Shown: in pieces, positions 11,838-23,401 of the stretch
Position numbering within the stretch: position 1 is the stretch's first letter
How the letters are laid out: every line of letters starts with the position of its first letter
Source of the DNA: Anisodus tanguticus
Taxonomy: Eukaryota > Streptophyta > Magnoliopsida > Solanales > Solanaceae
Assembly: GCA_034509755.1 (NCBI GenBank)
Contig: CM067543.1
Location: 54,120,653-54,184,652 of the forward strand
Direction: 5' to 3'
DNA: 64,000 nt
The notes under the pieces: generated by a model
Databases searched by the model: none
Told to the model about the DNA's origin: nothing
The model's input: only the letters and a program-made list of their open reading frames with translations
Translations under genes and position numbers: made by a program

Positions 11838-13591
11838 ATTCATTCACGCCTTGTTTAGTGTTCACATTAAATCAATAAACGTAAAATATTTATTTGTTGT
11901 ATATGATTAAATTATATACGTTGGATAACGTCAATATCATGTCTATAACGAGGTCCAAGAGGAAGATTGAGATTGATTCGAGCCGGAGTACTCATGGTCG
12001 TCGAATATACTTGATGAGTTTAGTTAAAAAAATAATATTGTGCTTTTAATTTGTCACTCCTATTAGTTATAATTCTTGACATGATGATAAGTACGTATTT
12101 GATTTTAATAATATATATTAACTTTAATTTAAAATTGTTAAAATTAAATTATTTAATTAATTCAGTGTAAATGTCATGCTCGATTAAGTACTTTTCAGTA
12201 GGACCTTATTGTGACATAAAAATCTGACCAATTCATATTAGCAAGCTTTTCCTTTCCATTACGTGGATATCTTTTTCTTTTCTTTTTTTGCTTTTTCACT
12301 TGTTGTTCGATTTTTGTATTGGAATTTGATTAATTCAGATTAATGTGGCTTAAGGCTCATCTAAGAGGGAAAAGTTCCCTAATAAAAACTTTTTTACATT
12401 CAAGCTCAAACCCGAAACTTTAATTAAGGTGGAGGGATCTTATATCCATCTCACTACAACACTTGTTAGTGCTACTACGTGGAGTTGAAATCATGCAAAT
12501 GACTCGATCTTGTGTGGGAGGTGATTTGAGAGGAGGTAGATATGTTATCAAGAATATTTAAAATATACTTTCGTATATAGGAGATTCAATAATTTCTATA
12601 TATAAAAGAAAGATTTCTAAATTTATACACATAATTTAAATTGTCAAAGGAAGAGGTTCAGTAAAACATCTTCGATAAATATGGCTCGTCACTATAGGAC
12701 AGTGGAAGTTGGGAGATATAATTCAAACCCTCGTCAGAAAATATTGAATCCACCGATTCTATTAAAAGTTCCAAAGAAAATGATTCTGAAGATGGTAATG
12801 AAGCATGAGAAAACAGTCATGGCCCATTGTTTCCCATTGCTTTGCTAAATTTGAAACATTTTCTAACACACCTAAATTATTAGGTTCACTATTTAACATT
12901 TATTTATTTCTACCATCCTTTATATAGATATAATATCATTCTAGAAGAATTTTCAGCATTTATTTATAACAGAATGGTGACTACTATCTTACATGTAGAA
13001 CCAAATTTACCTTCAAATTCAAAGATACATAAGTCTTGAAGCGAGGTTTTAAAAACTTATTCTCGCCCGGTATTTATATTAAACTATATTAATTTACTAT
13101 AAACTTCTGATTAAGTAACTTAATGAAGTAAATGTATATTAATTAACCATGCATAATTAAATGAAAAAATATATGTATAAATACATGTCATGCATGTAAT
13201 TATGTTACAAACAAAAGGATTATCAGCATCTACCGTTATACTTATGTAAACCTTAAACAACAAAACATGGAACTTTACATTGAATAATTATAGGTTTCTC
13301 CATGTAGAACAAATCAAATTACAGACTTAAAAATAAAACTTAAATGACACTTTTTGAGTTGCTAGCTAGTATGCCATTGATTTACAATTGAACATACACA
13401 CAAGTCAAATATTACAGATTGATGATGGCACAGCATGATCGACAAGAACCACAAGCAAAGTGAAATGGACATTCCACTATCTTTCTTGATCAATCATTTT
13501 GTTGATTGTGTGTTTAATCACATAACCCCTGACCCCCTTTTTTTTTCAATTTACATCACAATATATCTCAAATTCACTAGTTAGACAAATT
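11838..13591. other. Intergenic, no gene seen
   Basis: No exons were found. The region 12,790-13,260 shares several short blocks in the same order with 22,640-23,050, including a 'catggccca...tttgaaac' core. An old duplication of CDPK 3'-flank sequence is one explanation. Confidence 0.5.
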
Positions 13592-13596
13592 CGAAT

Positions 13597-13888
13597 TGAA
13601 AGAAATAATCTCTTGATTATTTTCATTAATGAAAAGAGTATATGTACAAATTATAATTTTTCATAATAGAAAACCTATTCCTATTCTAATCCCAAAATCA
13701 TATTCTAGTAGTACAAGACTCCTATAATTATGGTAAGTGTACAAGACTAATTAATGTAAACTTACACTAAAATATTACCTAAAACTATACACCAAATATG
13801 GACTATACACGGACTGTTTTCTGGACCAAAACCGTGATATACACTATACACTAAGTGTATATCACGGTAATATTATGTATATTTAACA
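13597..13888 (-). repeat. 3' LTR of copia copy C
   Basis: It is 292 bases long. On the minus strand it starts TGTTAAATATAC and ends CTTTCA. By eye it differs from the other LTR at roughly 15-20 positions plus short indels, so the insertion is old. It carries the U3 palindrome at 13,831-13,868. Confidence 0.9.
13831..13868. promoter_or_regulatory. Perfect palindrome in the copia C U3 (3' LTR)
   Basis: ACCGTGATATACACT (13,831-13,845) and AGTGTATATCACGGT (13,854-13,868) are exact 15-base inverted copies around an 8-base loop. The equivalent in the 5' LTR is at 18,577-18,607 with 14-base arms and a 3-base loop. Confidence 0.8.
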
Positions 13889-16800
13889 CACGCCCGCAAT
13901 CATAGCGGGCGGTCTTCGTACGCTGAGACTGTCTCTGAAATCTTCAAAAAGGACCAAGGGGAGACCCTTTGTAAAAATGTCTGCAATTTGATACCTGAAA
14001 GGTACATGGCAGACGCGTACTTGTACACGAGCTACCTTTTCACGAACAAAGTGAATGTCTATCTCGATATGTTTAGTGCACTGGTGCTGAACCGGATTAC
14101 CAGAAAGGTACATGGCGCTAACATTATCACAATACACCAACGTAGCTTTCTAAATAGGACACTGAAGCTCTAAAAGAAGATTACATAACCAACAGGATTC
14201 AGAGACCACATTGGCTACCCCTCGATACTCAGCCTCTGCACTAGAGCGGGACAACGTCAACTGACGCTTTGCAGGCCAGGAGACCAAGTTATTGCCAAGG
14301 AACATACAATTGCCAGACGTAGAGCATCTGGTGTCTAGACAGCCACCCCCACAATCAGCATCTATATACGAGACAAGTGGAGACGTCGATGACGGATATA
14401 AATGCAAGCCATAGTCAAGGGTCCCCTGGATGTACCGAATAATGTGTTTGAGCGCATTCATGTGCTCAACCCTGGATCATGCATAAACAAACACACATGT
14501 TGTACGGCATACGTAATGTCTGGTCTCGTGAATGTAAGATACTGAAGGGCCCCTACAAGACTGCGATAGCGGGTCGGGTCCTCATACGGTGAGCCAACTG
14601 TAGCACCCAACTTGGGTTGAGTATCAACCGGAGTGGAAGTGGACTTACATGATGGCATCTCAACCCTCTCAATGATCTCAGATGCATATTTCCTTTGAGA
14701 TAAGAACAACCCACATGCATGACGAGTGACAACAATCCCCAAAAATTAACTCAAGGGCCCAAGTCTTTCATAGGAAACTCAGAACTGAGCATTGTCATGA
14801 TAGACTGGCGTAATACATCGGAAGAGGCAGTCAAGATAATATCATCCACATATAATAGTATATAAGACAATGAAGAACCACGACGATATATGAACAATGA
14901 ATTATCCGACCTGCTGTGAGAGAACCCAATAGTCGAAACATAGTCTGCAAACCTCTTATACCAAGCCCGTGGAGACTGCTTAAGCTCATACAAGGACTTC
15001 TTCAACAAACATACATGATGAGGATATTTGGGATCCCTAAACCCCAAGGTTGATGCATATAGACTGTCTCCTTGAGATCAGCATGTAAGAAAACATTCTT
15101 CACATCTAACTGATGAATGGGCCATGCTTTCGAAAGAGCCAAGCTGAGCACAGTGCGAATGGTAGCCGACCTGACCACCGGACTAAACGTCTCACCACAA
15201 TCTACACCAACCTACTAAGTCTTACCATCACCTACAAGACACGCATTATGCCTCGCAAAAGAACCATCAAAATTGTCCTTATGAGCAAAAATCAACATAG
15301 ACCGAATAATATTAACACCAGATGGACGGAGCACCAACTCCCACGTCTTATTATCAATAAGAGCATTATATTCGCCGGTCATAGCAATTTTCCAATTCGG
15401 TTCATTCAAAGAAGACACATGATTACGGAGTAATGGTGATTTAAGAACATTATAATTTAAATTAAAATATATTTTTGTTTTAAAAACACCCCGTTGACTA
15501 CGAGTGACCGGTCTATGACTCGGAGAAGAATTTGGTGGATTTTGGGACCTATTTGGACACGTGACGGACCGGCCAACAGGCAGTGGGCCTGTTGGCCAAT
15601 ACTGGAATCCTATGATGGTAATAGGCTGGAACCCGTCACTGGAACAATGGCGGTAATGGGCTGGGAATCTGGCCAATTACAGTCACTGGCCCAGTTACGA
15701 GACTGGATACAACGGCTGGAACAGTGGGTCCAGCGGGCAGTAGGCCCACTGGTGGATTTGGGGTGCGGGACACGTCCAAAAAATGGTGAATAATATACGG
15801 GGATATACCATCATCCAAAAAATTATACTAACTAGGCACGGGATTACTAACCTTAGCAAACGGAAATTGAGATTCATAAAAAATTACATGACGACTAATG
15901 ATGATTTTATTAGATGATAAATCAAAACATTTATAACCACGATGATTTGACGGATAACCCAAAAACACACAAGGGGTAGACCGGGCCTAAAGTTTGTTAA
16001 TTGTGGTGGACGGAAAGAATGGATAACACAAGCACCGAAAGACCCTAAGATATGATACGAATGAGTCTTTTTATATAAAATTTGAAGGGGGGATGAATAT
16101 GTCAAACATTTGGAAGGAAGAATGTTAAGAAGATATGTAGCCATTTGTAGAGCATAATGCCAAAATGAAGGGGGTACGGAAGCATGAATCAATAAAGTTC
16201 GGATAATGTTATTAATGGTACGAATTTTGCGTTCGGCTTTCCTATTTTGTGAAGACGTATGAGGGCACGAAAAATGAAAATTGATCCCATTATTAGCACA
16301 AAATTCCCAAAATACCCCATTGTCATATTCTTTGCCATTATCACATTGAATATTTTTTATTTTCCGTTCGAATTGGGTTCTAATGAATGCTCTAAATTTT
16401 AAGAAGGTGGAAAAAACTTGAGATATTTTCGCTAGCGGAAAAGTCCATAAAAACTTAGACTAATCATCCAAAAAGAGAACATAATACCGATGACCCAAAG
16501 AACTAAGAACATGAGACGTCCGTAAATCGCTATGAATAATATCAAATGACATTAAAGTATGAGAATTAGAGTTTACAAATGGCAACTTAACAATTTTCCC
16601 TAAAGCACAAGATTGACAATTCGGAGTACTACGCGTACCCTTACATGAAATAAAATTATTTTTATCTAAGGAAGACAAAATAGACGACCTCGGATGACCA
16701 AGACGAGCATGCCACAAGGAAGGAGCAAGGGCTGCAAAAGTTGACGGCAAGGCTTGACTCAAGAGACCGGAATGTGGCGTGATAGGATAAAGATCTCCCC

Positions 16801-18240
16801 TACTATCACATCTCATAAGAGTACTCCCCGTCTTGAAATCCTTTACAGAAAACTCAAACGAATCAAATTCAATAGACACGAAATTATCTATGGTGAATTT
16901 ACGGATATACACTAAATTTTTAATCAATTTTGGGGCATGAAGGGTATTTTTCAAGATAAGGGGTGGATGGGGGGAGACAACGTTTTATGACCATAACCAC
17001 GAATTAGAATTGAATTATCATTACCAACAATTATGCCACGAGGGCAGCTCAAATTTGAATAAGACGAGAGAGTACCTTGATCGGATGTCATGTGGGTTGT
17101 AGCTCCGGTGTCCATATACCAATTTGGGTCTGGTGGATTTAATCCAAGTGTGTGCATTGCGGCTTCAATGTAGGTTTGTGTGGGGCCTGCTCTATGGTGG
17201 GCCTGTAGAAGCCGAGGCCCAAGTACACTGGCCTGCTGCCAAGGCCCATATATTGGTCTGAAACCCGAGACTGGACTTGAGAAACTGGGCCTGGGCTGTT
17301 GAGAAATTGGGGCCCAGTTTCCCGGGTAATAAACTGGAAACCCGCCACTATTTTGCCCATATTGGTTGGCCCACTGCCACTACATTAGGGCCCACTGTGG
17401 GGCACAAGACTGTTGTTGTTGCTGACTGCCCTGAGGGCCACCACCACTGTTCCGGCTGCCACCCGTGTTGCCGCCGCGATTCTTCCCATTATTTTTCCTA
17501 TTTTGACCCTTTTGCCGCCACCATTGTTGCGGTTTTGGCCTGAGTTGTTGGAATCGGAGAAAGGAAAATTGGACTCGGTCATCATGACTACGGGACTAGC
17601 GCCAGTAGCTACCTTTTTGGCCAAGCCGGCTTCTTTGAGTGTAAGCATAGAACGAGCCTGATAAAATTGCGGAAGAGGGCTGCTCTGACGAAGAAGCGTG
17701 TCAACACCACTATATGCCTCAGAAAGGCCTGCCACCATCTGAAGAACAAGGCGGTCGTTGGTAACTGGCGCACCAACGTTGCGAAGTTGGTCTGTCAATT
17801 CTTTCAACCTTTGCAATAAGCTGAAACGTTCGGAAAATTTTTCATGTTGACGTGGGAAATTCCTGCTCAGGAGTAACACCTATGGAATTTTGATTATCTT
17901 GGAATATGTCACGCAACCTATTCCAAGCAGCCATTGCCGTAGCGTCCGATTCAATAATCGTCTGCAACATGTCGGTAGAGATAGTGGAGTAAATCCACTG
18001 AAGGACGGTTGCATCAAGAGTCGTCCACAACTTAGGATCATCCTCGCGTTTAGGCACCTCTGTATCCTCAGGAGCCGCGGGGATTATGTGATGGATGACT
18101 TGATGCGAGCGTGCGTGAATTTTGAACAGTTCGGTCCACGTCGCATATTGGACGTTTTCTATTTCAAGAATAAGAGGGATATGATTCTTGATGTTAGAAA
18201 CAACCAGGGCATGGTGAAATGTGTTCTTTGAATTAGACAT
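13883..18240 (-). pseudogene. Copia C polyprotein remnant
   Basis: Gag starts with a clear ATG at 18,240 and is open to about 17,842, then continues in another frame to 17,385 with an Asn/Gly-rich tail. The protease/pre-integrase region lies at 17,360-16,954. Integrase fragments lie at 16,954-16,460 (YVLFLDD, then a stop) and 16,192-15,884. RT is split at 15,676-15,215, 15,047-14,751 (containing LLYVDDIILTASS) and 14,742-14,458. RNase H is at 14,461-13,883. A stop interrupts the RT just before the DCGETFSPVV-type segment near 15,215. At least six breaks make it inactive, though it is the best preserved coding copy in the window. Confidence 0.9.
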
Positions 18241-18329
18241 AACGAAAGAAAGAAGAGGAGATTTTGAGGGGAATCGGCATGGAAACCGAGGGCAATAGGC
18301 TCGGACCGAAGGAAAAATTTCAACCTAGA

Positions 18330-18341
18330 CTTCTGATACCA
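18330..18341 (-). other. Primer-binding site of copia copy C
   Basis: On the minus strand TGGTATCAGAAG begins directly inside the 5' LTR end. It matches the complement of initiator-Met tRNA at its first eleven positions. Confidence 0.85.
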
Positions 18342-18627
18342 TGAAAGAAATAATTCCTTAATTATTCTCATTAATGAAAAGAGTATATATACAAATTACA
18401 ATTTTCCATAATAGAAAACATATGCCTATTCTAATCCCAAAACTCTATTCTAGTAATACAAGACTCCTATAATTATGGTAGGTGTACAAGACTAATTAAT
18501 GTAATACTTACACTAAAATATTATCTAAAACTATACACCAAATATGGACTATACACGGACTGTTTTCTGGACCAAAACCGTGATATACATTTAATGTATA
18601 TCACGGTAATATTATGTATATTTAACA
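18342..18627 (-). repeat. 5' LTR of copia copy C
   Basis: It is 286 bases long with TG...CA ends, next to the CGAAT target duplication and the primer-binding site. Its U3 palindrome is at 18,577-18,607. Confidence 0.9.
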
Positions 18628-18632
18628 CGAAT

Positions 18633-19067
18633 ATGTATAAAATTGGTCCAATAAGGGAGGTCAGACACTCTTGCTAAAACCCAAAATTAACTTTTGATAA
18701 AAGTAAAGAAATCTCAACAATCTCATCATACTTTTCGATGTTACTACTGACTTTTCTCGTAAACCTAATTTACTTCATTTGATGACCCCCCACCCCCACC
18801 CCCCCAAACAACCTAGAGCAAGTCATCAATAGCACATAGGACAGTATCGGCCCCACATTTGACTGTTCTTATCAAAGTCCATTAACGTAGTACAGCTTGT
18901 GAGACACAAAACACTGACCAAATAATCCATATGAGAGTTTTTCCTTTCCACAAACTTAACTTTTTTATCAAATCCACTATGTGGGGGTTGATAATGCATG
19001 CATTTGTTAAATTTGTGGGCATGACTGCGAGGTTGAAGGGCTCTGGGTTTAGAGTTTTTTGCAGCCT
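18633..19067. other. Intergenic, no gene seen
   Basis: The only notable item is a C-rich run at 18,785-18,808 (repeated 'cccccac'). No exon or transposon end is recognisable. Confidence 0.5.
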
Positions 19068-19092
19068 ATATAAATTTTAAAGTGATGGAAAT

Positions 19093-19494
19093 TGACTGCA
19101 ATCACAAATAAAATATAAAAAAATAGAATATTTTATTGATAAATATCGTAGGTATAATTTTATTTATTTCCTTGATTTTTCTCTCCGAATTTTCTCCGTG
19201 ATTCGAGGGCCATTAGTATCGTATTTTTCGACCGTACAAAGACCTCCTTGAGATGTATTTGATCTCCAAGAACGTCGCAGTTTGATAAAGGCAATATTTG
19301 ATATCTTGATCTCTTTATGAATACCCATGAATTTATGGGATTCGAGATGCCTTTTCAAGTGAATATGTGCCCCATTTATATAGGCGTGAGCTAGAGTTTA
19401 GGGTAGAGTAGCCTCCAAGAAACCCTAGCAGACCTTAGAATTTAAGATGGATTGAACTCGTCTTGTAGAGTCCCACAAAATTTCGATGTCTACA
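19093..19494 (-). repeat. Gypsy-type LTR, copy 1
   Basis: On the minus strand it starts TGTAGACATCGAAATTTTGTG and ends ...GATTGCAGTCA, about 402 bases. The shared sequence with copy 3 continues about 25 bases further (plus-strand 'ataaattttaaagtgatgga'), so the true end may be near 19,068. Confidence 0.8.
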
Positions 19495-19727
19495 ATGTCC
19501 CCTACTTCAATGCATGTCAGGGTGTAGACCTGCGAAACTCAATGACGGGACTTGAAGTACCCATAAAAATGAGCTTTCATCTTTCACCGCGGATTTGATT
19601 TGTGAGACAAGAAATGAAGGGCAGACTTGGTCCCACTGAGCTTGCCAGAATTTGTAGACGATAAAATTCACGTCGAGAAAATAATAATCAAGATAGAAAA
19701 ATATTACAACAATCGTAGTATTTGATT

Positions 19728-21266
19728 TTAAATATGAGTGTTACAATCTCTATGAATCCTCTGATTCGTCATGATAATAAATTCAAGGGCTTTTGAGCTT
19801 GATCTTAAACTTATACTTGGATCCAAGGGCGTGAAGCTTAATCTCAAATCTTTGTCTTGATCTCTAGAACTTGTAGAGCAATACTTGAGTGCTTGAATTC
19901 TTGTAGCTTGTAGAGAAATCTGCGGCTTTGATCTGCGAGCTCTCTCTGGCTTTTTGTTAGAATTGTTGGGTAAAAACTTGCTCCACCTCTTGGTTTCTTT
20001 CTTGTCCTCTCCTTTGTGTGGGTCGTACATAGGCATCACTTCACTTCCAATGGAGGACGTAGTCAACTCCATGTCATGAGAGAGAGTAGCTAGTTCTTCA
20101 AAGGACATTGGCTTAATATCTTGCAAGATATAGAGAAGTCCCCAATGCATTCCTTGGATGTACATCTCAATGCCAGAAGCTTCACTGGGCCTATCTTTGC
20201 TATTTAGGCTTGCATTTCTCCACCGATTAATGAAGTTGATAATTGGTTCGTCCTTCCTTTGGCAGGTGTTGGTAAGTTCCACCATGCTCACAATCTGCCT
20301 TGTGCTATAAAAGCGGTTAAGAAATTCCTGCTCTAGTTACTAACTATCGGTATAATTAGGCTCGAGGTTCGTGTACCAATCGAAGGCATTCTATTTGAGG
20401 GAGCGTATGAACTACTTAACAATATAGTTTCCATAAGTTCCAGCATTGTTACATGTTTCAACAAATGCGTAACATGTTGCTTTGGATTTTTCTTGCCATC
20501 AAACTGCTGAAATTCGGGAGGTTGATAACTGGCGGGCATCTTGAAGTTGTCGATCCTTGTTGTGTATGGCATTTACATATGTAAGAGAGGACTTAGCGGC
20601 AACTTCATACTTGTTCTTGATAGTCCCTTCGATGAACTCCTTCAGTTGGTCAATTGGAATCATCCCTTCAAAAGAGACTGGAATTTCCTTGGTGGATGGT
20701 ACTTCTTTTGCGCGAGGTTCAGTCCCTTGTACTTCTTGACCTTTCCCTGGTGCGTGGTTGGATTCTCCTTCCATAAAGTCATCTATCTTGTCCATCAACT
20801 TGTCAATCCAAACATCTTGGTTTTGCACATGCTTGGCCAAGCCGTCGATTACTTTTATCAAGTTTGCTAATGTCTCATCTATAGATAAAGCGTTAGTCAC
20901 CATTGCTTGCATGATTGTTGGGGATGTTGAATAATAGCATGGATTAAATAGGTTGATACTCGACTGGCTTACTTCATGTGGTGTGAGTGGAGAGGATCAG
21001 TTGCTTGAAGTATCGTTATCTTTCTTCACGGAAGCGTTCTTGGATCCAAAGAGATCAAGTAGAACTAGAGTCTTCTTAATCTTTTCAGCAACGCTGCTTC
21101 TTCCTTTTGATGAATTGGTAGAGGATCTCGTTCCTTTTGAAGATGAATATCCAAAAGCGGGAATTGATGCAGACGATCCTTGGAGTGCTTGTTGTCCCAA
21201 CATGCTTGTTTTGCTCCTCGTAATTGGTCCAAAGCTTCCAAAGGTAACACCGAGGATGCTTTCCAC
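19728..21266 (-). pseudogene. Gypsy-type gag remnant
   Basis: The N-terminal part lies at 21,266-20,997 and 20,912-20,499, with repeated acidic and basic stretches and the segment PIDQLKEFIEGTIKNKYEV. The gag core continues at 20,572-20,333 (ASYQPPEFQQFDGKKNPKQH) and 20,291-19,728 (SMVELTNTCQRKDEPIINFI, then WRNASLN and IQGMHWGLLYIL). This peptide order is typical of the gag of Solanaceae Ty3/gypsy elements with a retrotrans_gag domain. Three frame breaks are present. There is no protease, RT or integrase downstream before the next LTR. Confidence 0.75.
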
Positions 21267-21421
21267 ATCAGCAGAGAACTTGGAGTCAGCAGCCTTAGAG
21301 GAAATTGACTTGGAGTTGATATTTTTTTAGGTTATTTCGACGTTCTAGAACTTTGATGATCAAAAAGTTGAGATGAGAGGTAGAGATTGTCCCACTGGGC
21401 ATATTTCGAATATATGAAAAA

Positions 21422-21825
21422 TAACTGCAATCACAAATAAAATATGAAGAATCATAGATTTTATTGATGAATATTGCGGGTACAAATCTGTTTATTATCT
21501 TGATTCTACTCTCATGGTTATCTCCGTAATTCAAGGGCAATTAGTAGCGGATTTCTCGAGCGTAGGAAGATCTCCTTGTGATGTATTTGATTTCCAAGAA
21601 CACTGGGGAGTTTGATAAAGGCGGTATTTGTTGTCTTGATATCTTTGTGAATATCCCAGGAATTTATGAAATTCGAGATGTCTTTTCAAGGGAATATGTG
21701 CCCCTTTATATATGCGTGAGCTAGGGTTTAGGGTAGAGTAGCCTCCAAGAAACCCTAACAGACCTTAGAGTTTGAAGATGGATTGAACTCGTCTTGTAGA
21801 GTCCCGCAAAATTTTGATGTCAACA
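21422..21825 (-). repeat. Gypsy-type LTR, copy 2
   Basis: About 404 bases, matching copies 1 and 3 throughout. On the minus strand it starts TGTTGACATC. Its far end reads TA instead of TG on the plus strand. It serves as the 5' LTR of the gag-bearing unit. Confidence 0.8.
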
Positions 21826-22011
21826 AATGCCCCTACTTCAAGGCTTGTCGAGGTGTAGGTCTGCAAAACTCGATGACGAGACTTGAAAACTCCATGAAAA
21901 TGGAGTTTCCATCTTTCACTGCGGATTTGATTTGAGAGAAGAGATGAAGGGCATACTTAGTCCCAATGGGCGTGCCAATTTATTTTTAATAAATTTTAAA
22001 GTGATGGAAAA

Positions 22012-22413
22012 TGACTGCAATCACAAATAAAATATGAAGAAACATAATATTTTATTGATAAATATTGTAGGTATAATTCTGTTTATTTCCTTGATTCTTC
22101 TCTCCGAATTTTCTTCGTGATTCGAAGATCGTTAGTATCGTATTTCTCGAATGTAGAAAGGCCTCCTTGTGATATATTTGATCTCCAAGAACGTCGGTAG
22201 TTTGATAAAGGTAGTATTTGATACCTTGATCTCTTTATGAATACCCATGAATTTATGGGATTCGAGATGCCTTTTCAAGGGAATATGTGCTCTTTTATAT
22301 AAGCGTGAGCTAGGGTATAGGGTAGAGTAGCCTCCAAGAAACCCTAACAGACCTTAAGTTTGAAGATGGATTGAACTCGTATTGTAGAGTCCCACAAAAT
22401 TTCGATATCTACA
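22012..22413 (-). repeat. Gypsy-type LTR, copy 3
   Basis: About 402 bases and closely similar to copy 1, including the extra plus-strand flank 'taaattttaaagtgatgg' (from about 21,990). It is separated from copy 2 by only 186 bases, which hold a leader motif and a purine tract. Confidence 0.8.
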
Positions 22414-23401
22414 ATTATATTTTGTAATCATCTTTCATTGAGAAATAATGACAGTGAATTTTCTTATATTCTTTCTTTTTGTTGTTATTGCTACCAATTT
22501 TCATTTATTCTTGTCTCATAACAGCATTAACATTTGCTACTTTTTTTTTCGTTTTCCTTCTTACTTCTTATTTTATAGGGGTTTGGGTGGGACTTGGGAG
22601 TTGTATTCAAATTTCAAGAGGGAAGGGAAAGAAAAAGATTTAGGAATTGGAATATTGAATCATGGGAACACTCATGGCCCATTTTTCTCACTCCTTTGCC
22701 GGATTTGAAACTTGTAATTACACATATTATGTGGTCCACTTCACACCATGTATTTACTACCAATAATTATGTTTTTGTAGTTTAATTGTACCATTTACCA
22801 GCATTTTGAACATCCATTATATAATTGTCGAATTGTCACCACATGACAAAAGAGTTCTCACAGAAATTTACCAGCTCTTTTCATGTCCATTCAACCAACC
22901 TTCAAAATAACATGATAAATTCAATTATAGTATGGATCAAATACACTTGTAGCCCAACCATACTAGCATTGATCACAATATACAATTAACCGCGATCTAA
23001 AATAAGTGACCATCTATACATCTTATGCAAAGTTTAAAGGACGCAACTATGTGATACAAGCTTCTTGCTATGCAACATATATACAGTATCATTAAACACT
23101 AGTATTACAGAAGCAAATGGACTATCCAGGAAAAATTTTGAGCTAAACAAGATTACCAAAAGGTGGATTTTAAACTCCTTACCTCCAGAGTGAATACTTG
23201 ATTACAGTAAGTTCACTGCCAGAGTTGGCGAGAAAAAAAAAAAGATGAAAATGTTGCAAAACTGGAAAAAACAGTGAAGTGCATTCGGGAAAGGAAGGTT
23301 GTTGCTTGGCAAGCACTAGTTTCTACTATACAATCCTAAAAAAAAAACCTTTCCGCAAAGGAAATGAAGCAAATGAAGACCTTTCTTGAAAGGCAAAGAC
23401 T
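22414..23401. other. 3' flank of the CDPK gene, no other gene seen
   Basis: This includes the presumed CDPK 3' UTR next to 23,402. The part at 22,640-23,050 resembles 12,790-13,260. No additional coding exons are recognisable. Confidence 0.5.

Larger units (their letters stand above)
13597..18627 (-). mobile_element. Full-length decayed Ty1/copia element (copy C)
   Basis: On the minus strand this element runs from the 5' LTR (18,342-18,627) through gag, integrase, RT and RNase H to the 3' LTR (13,597-13,888). Both LTRs have TG...CA ends. A perfect 5-bp target duplication CGAAT lies at 13,592-13,596 and 18,628-18,632. The primer-binding site and the purine-rich region before the 3' LTR are in place. 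It is the same family as copy A, in opposite orientation, and shows what copy A has lost. Confidence 0.95.
19068..22413 (-). mobile_element. Gag-only Gypsy-type element with three LTR copies
   Basis: Reading the minus strand, the order is LTR (22,413-about 21,990), a short internal remnant of about 190 bases, LTR (21,825-21,422), an internal region with gag (21,421-19,495), and LTR (19,494-about 19,068). A leader motif 'ttggcacgcccattgggac' (minus strand, near 21,965-21,985) and a related 'gcccagtgggac' near 21,390 mark internal starts. A purine-rich 'gaagtaggggaca' precedes two of the LTRs. No integrase or RT sequence is present, so this is a non-autonomous or internally deleted element. Confidence 0.8.
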
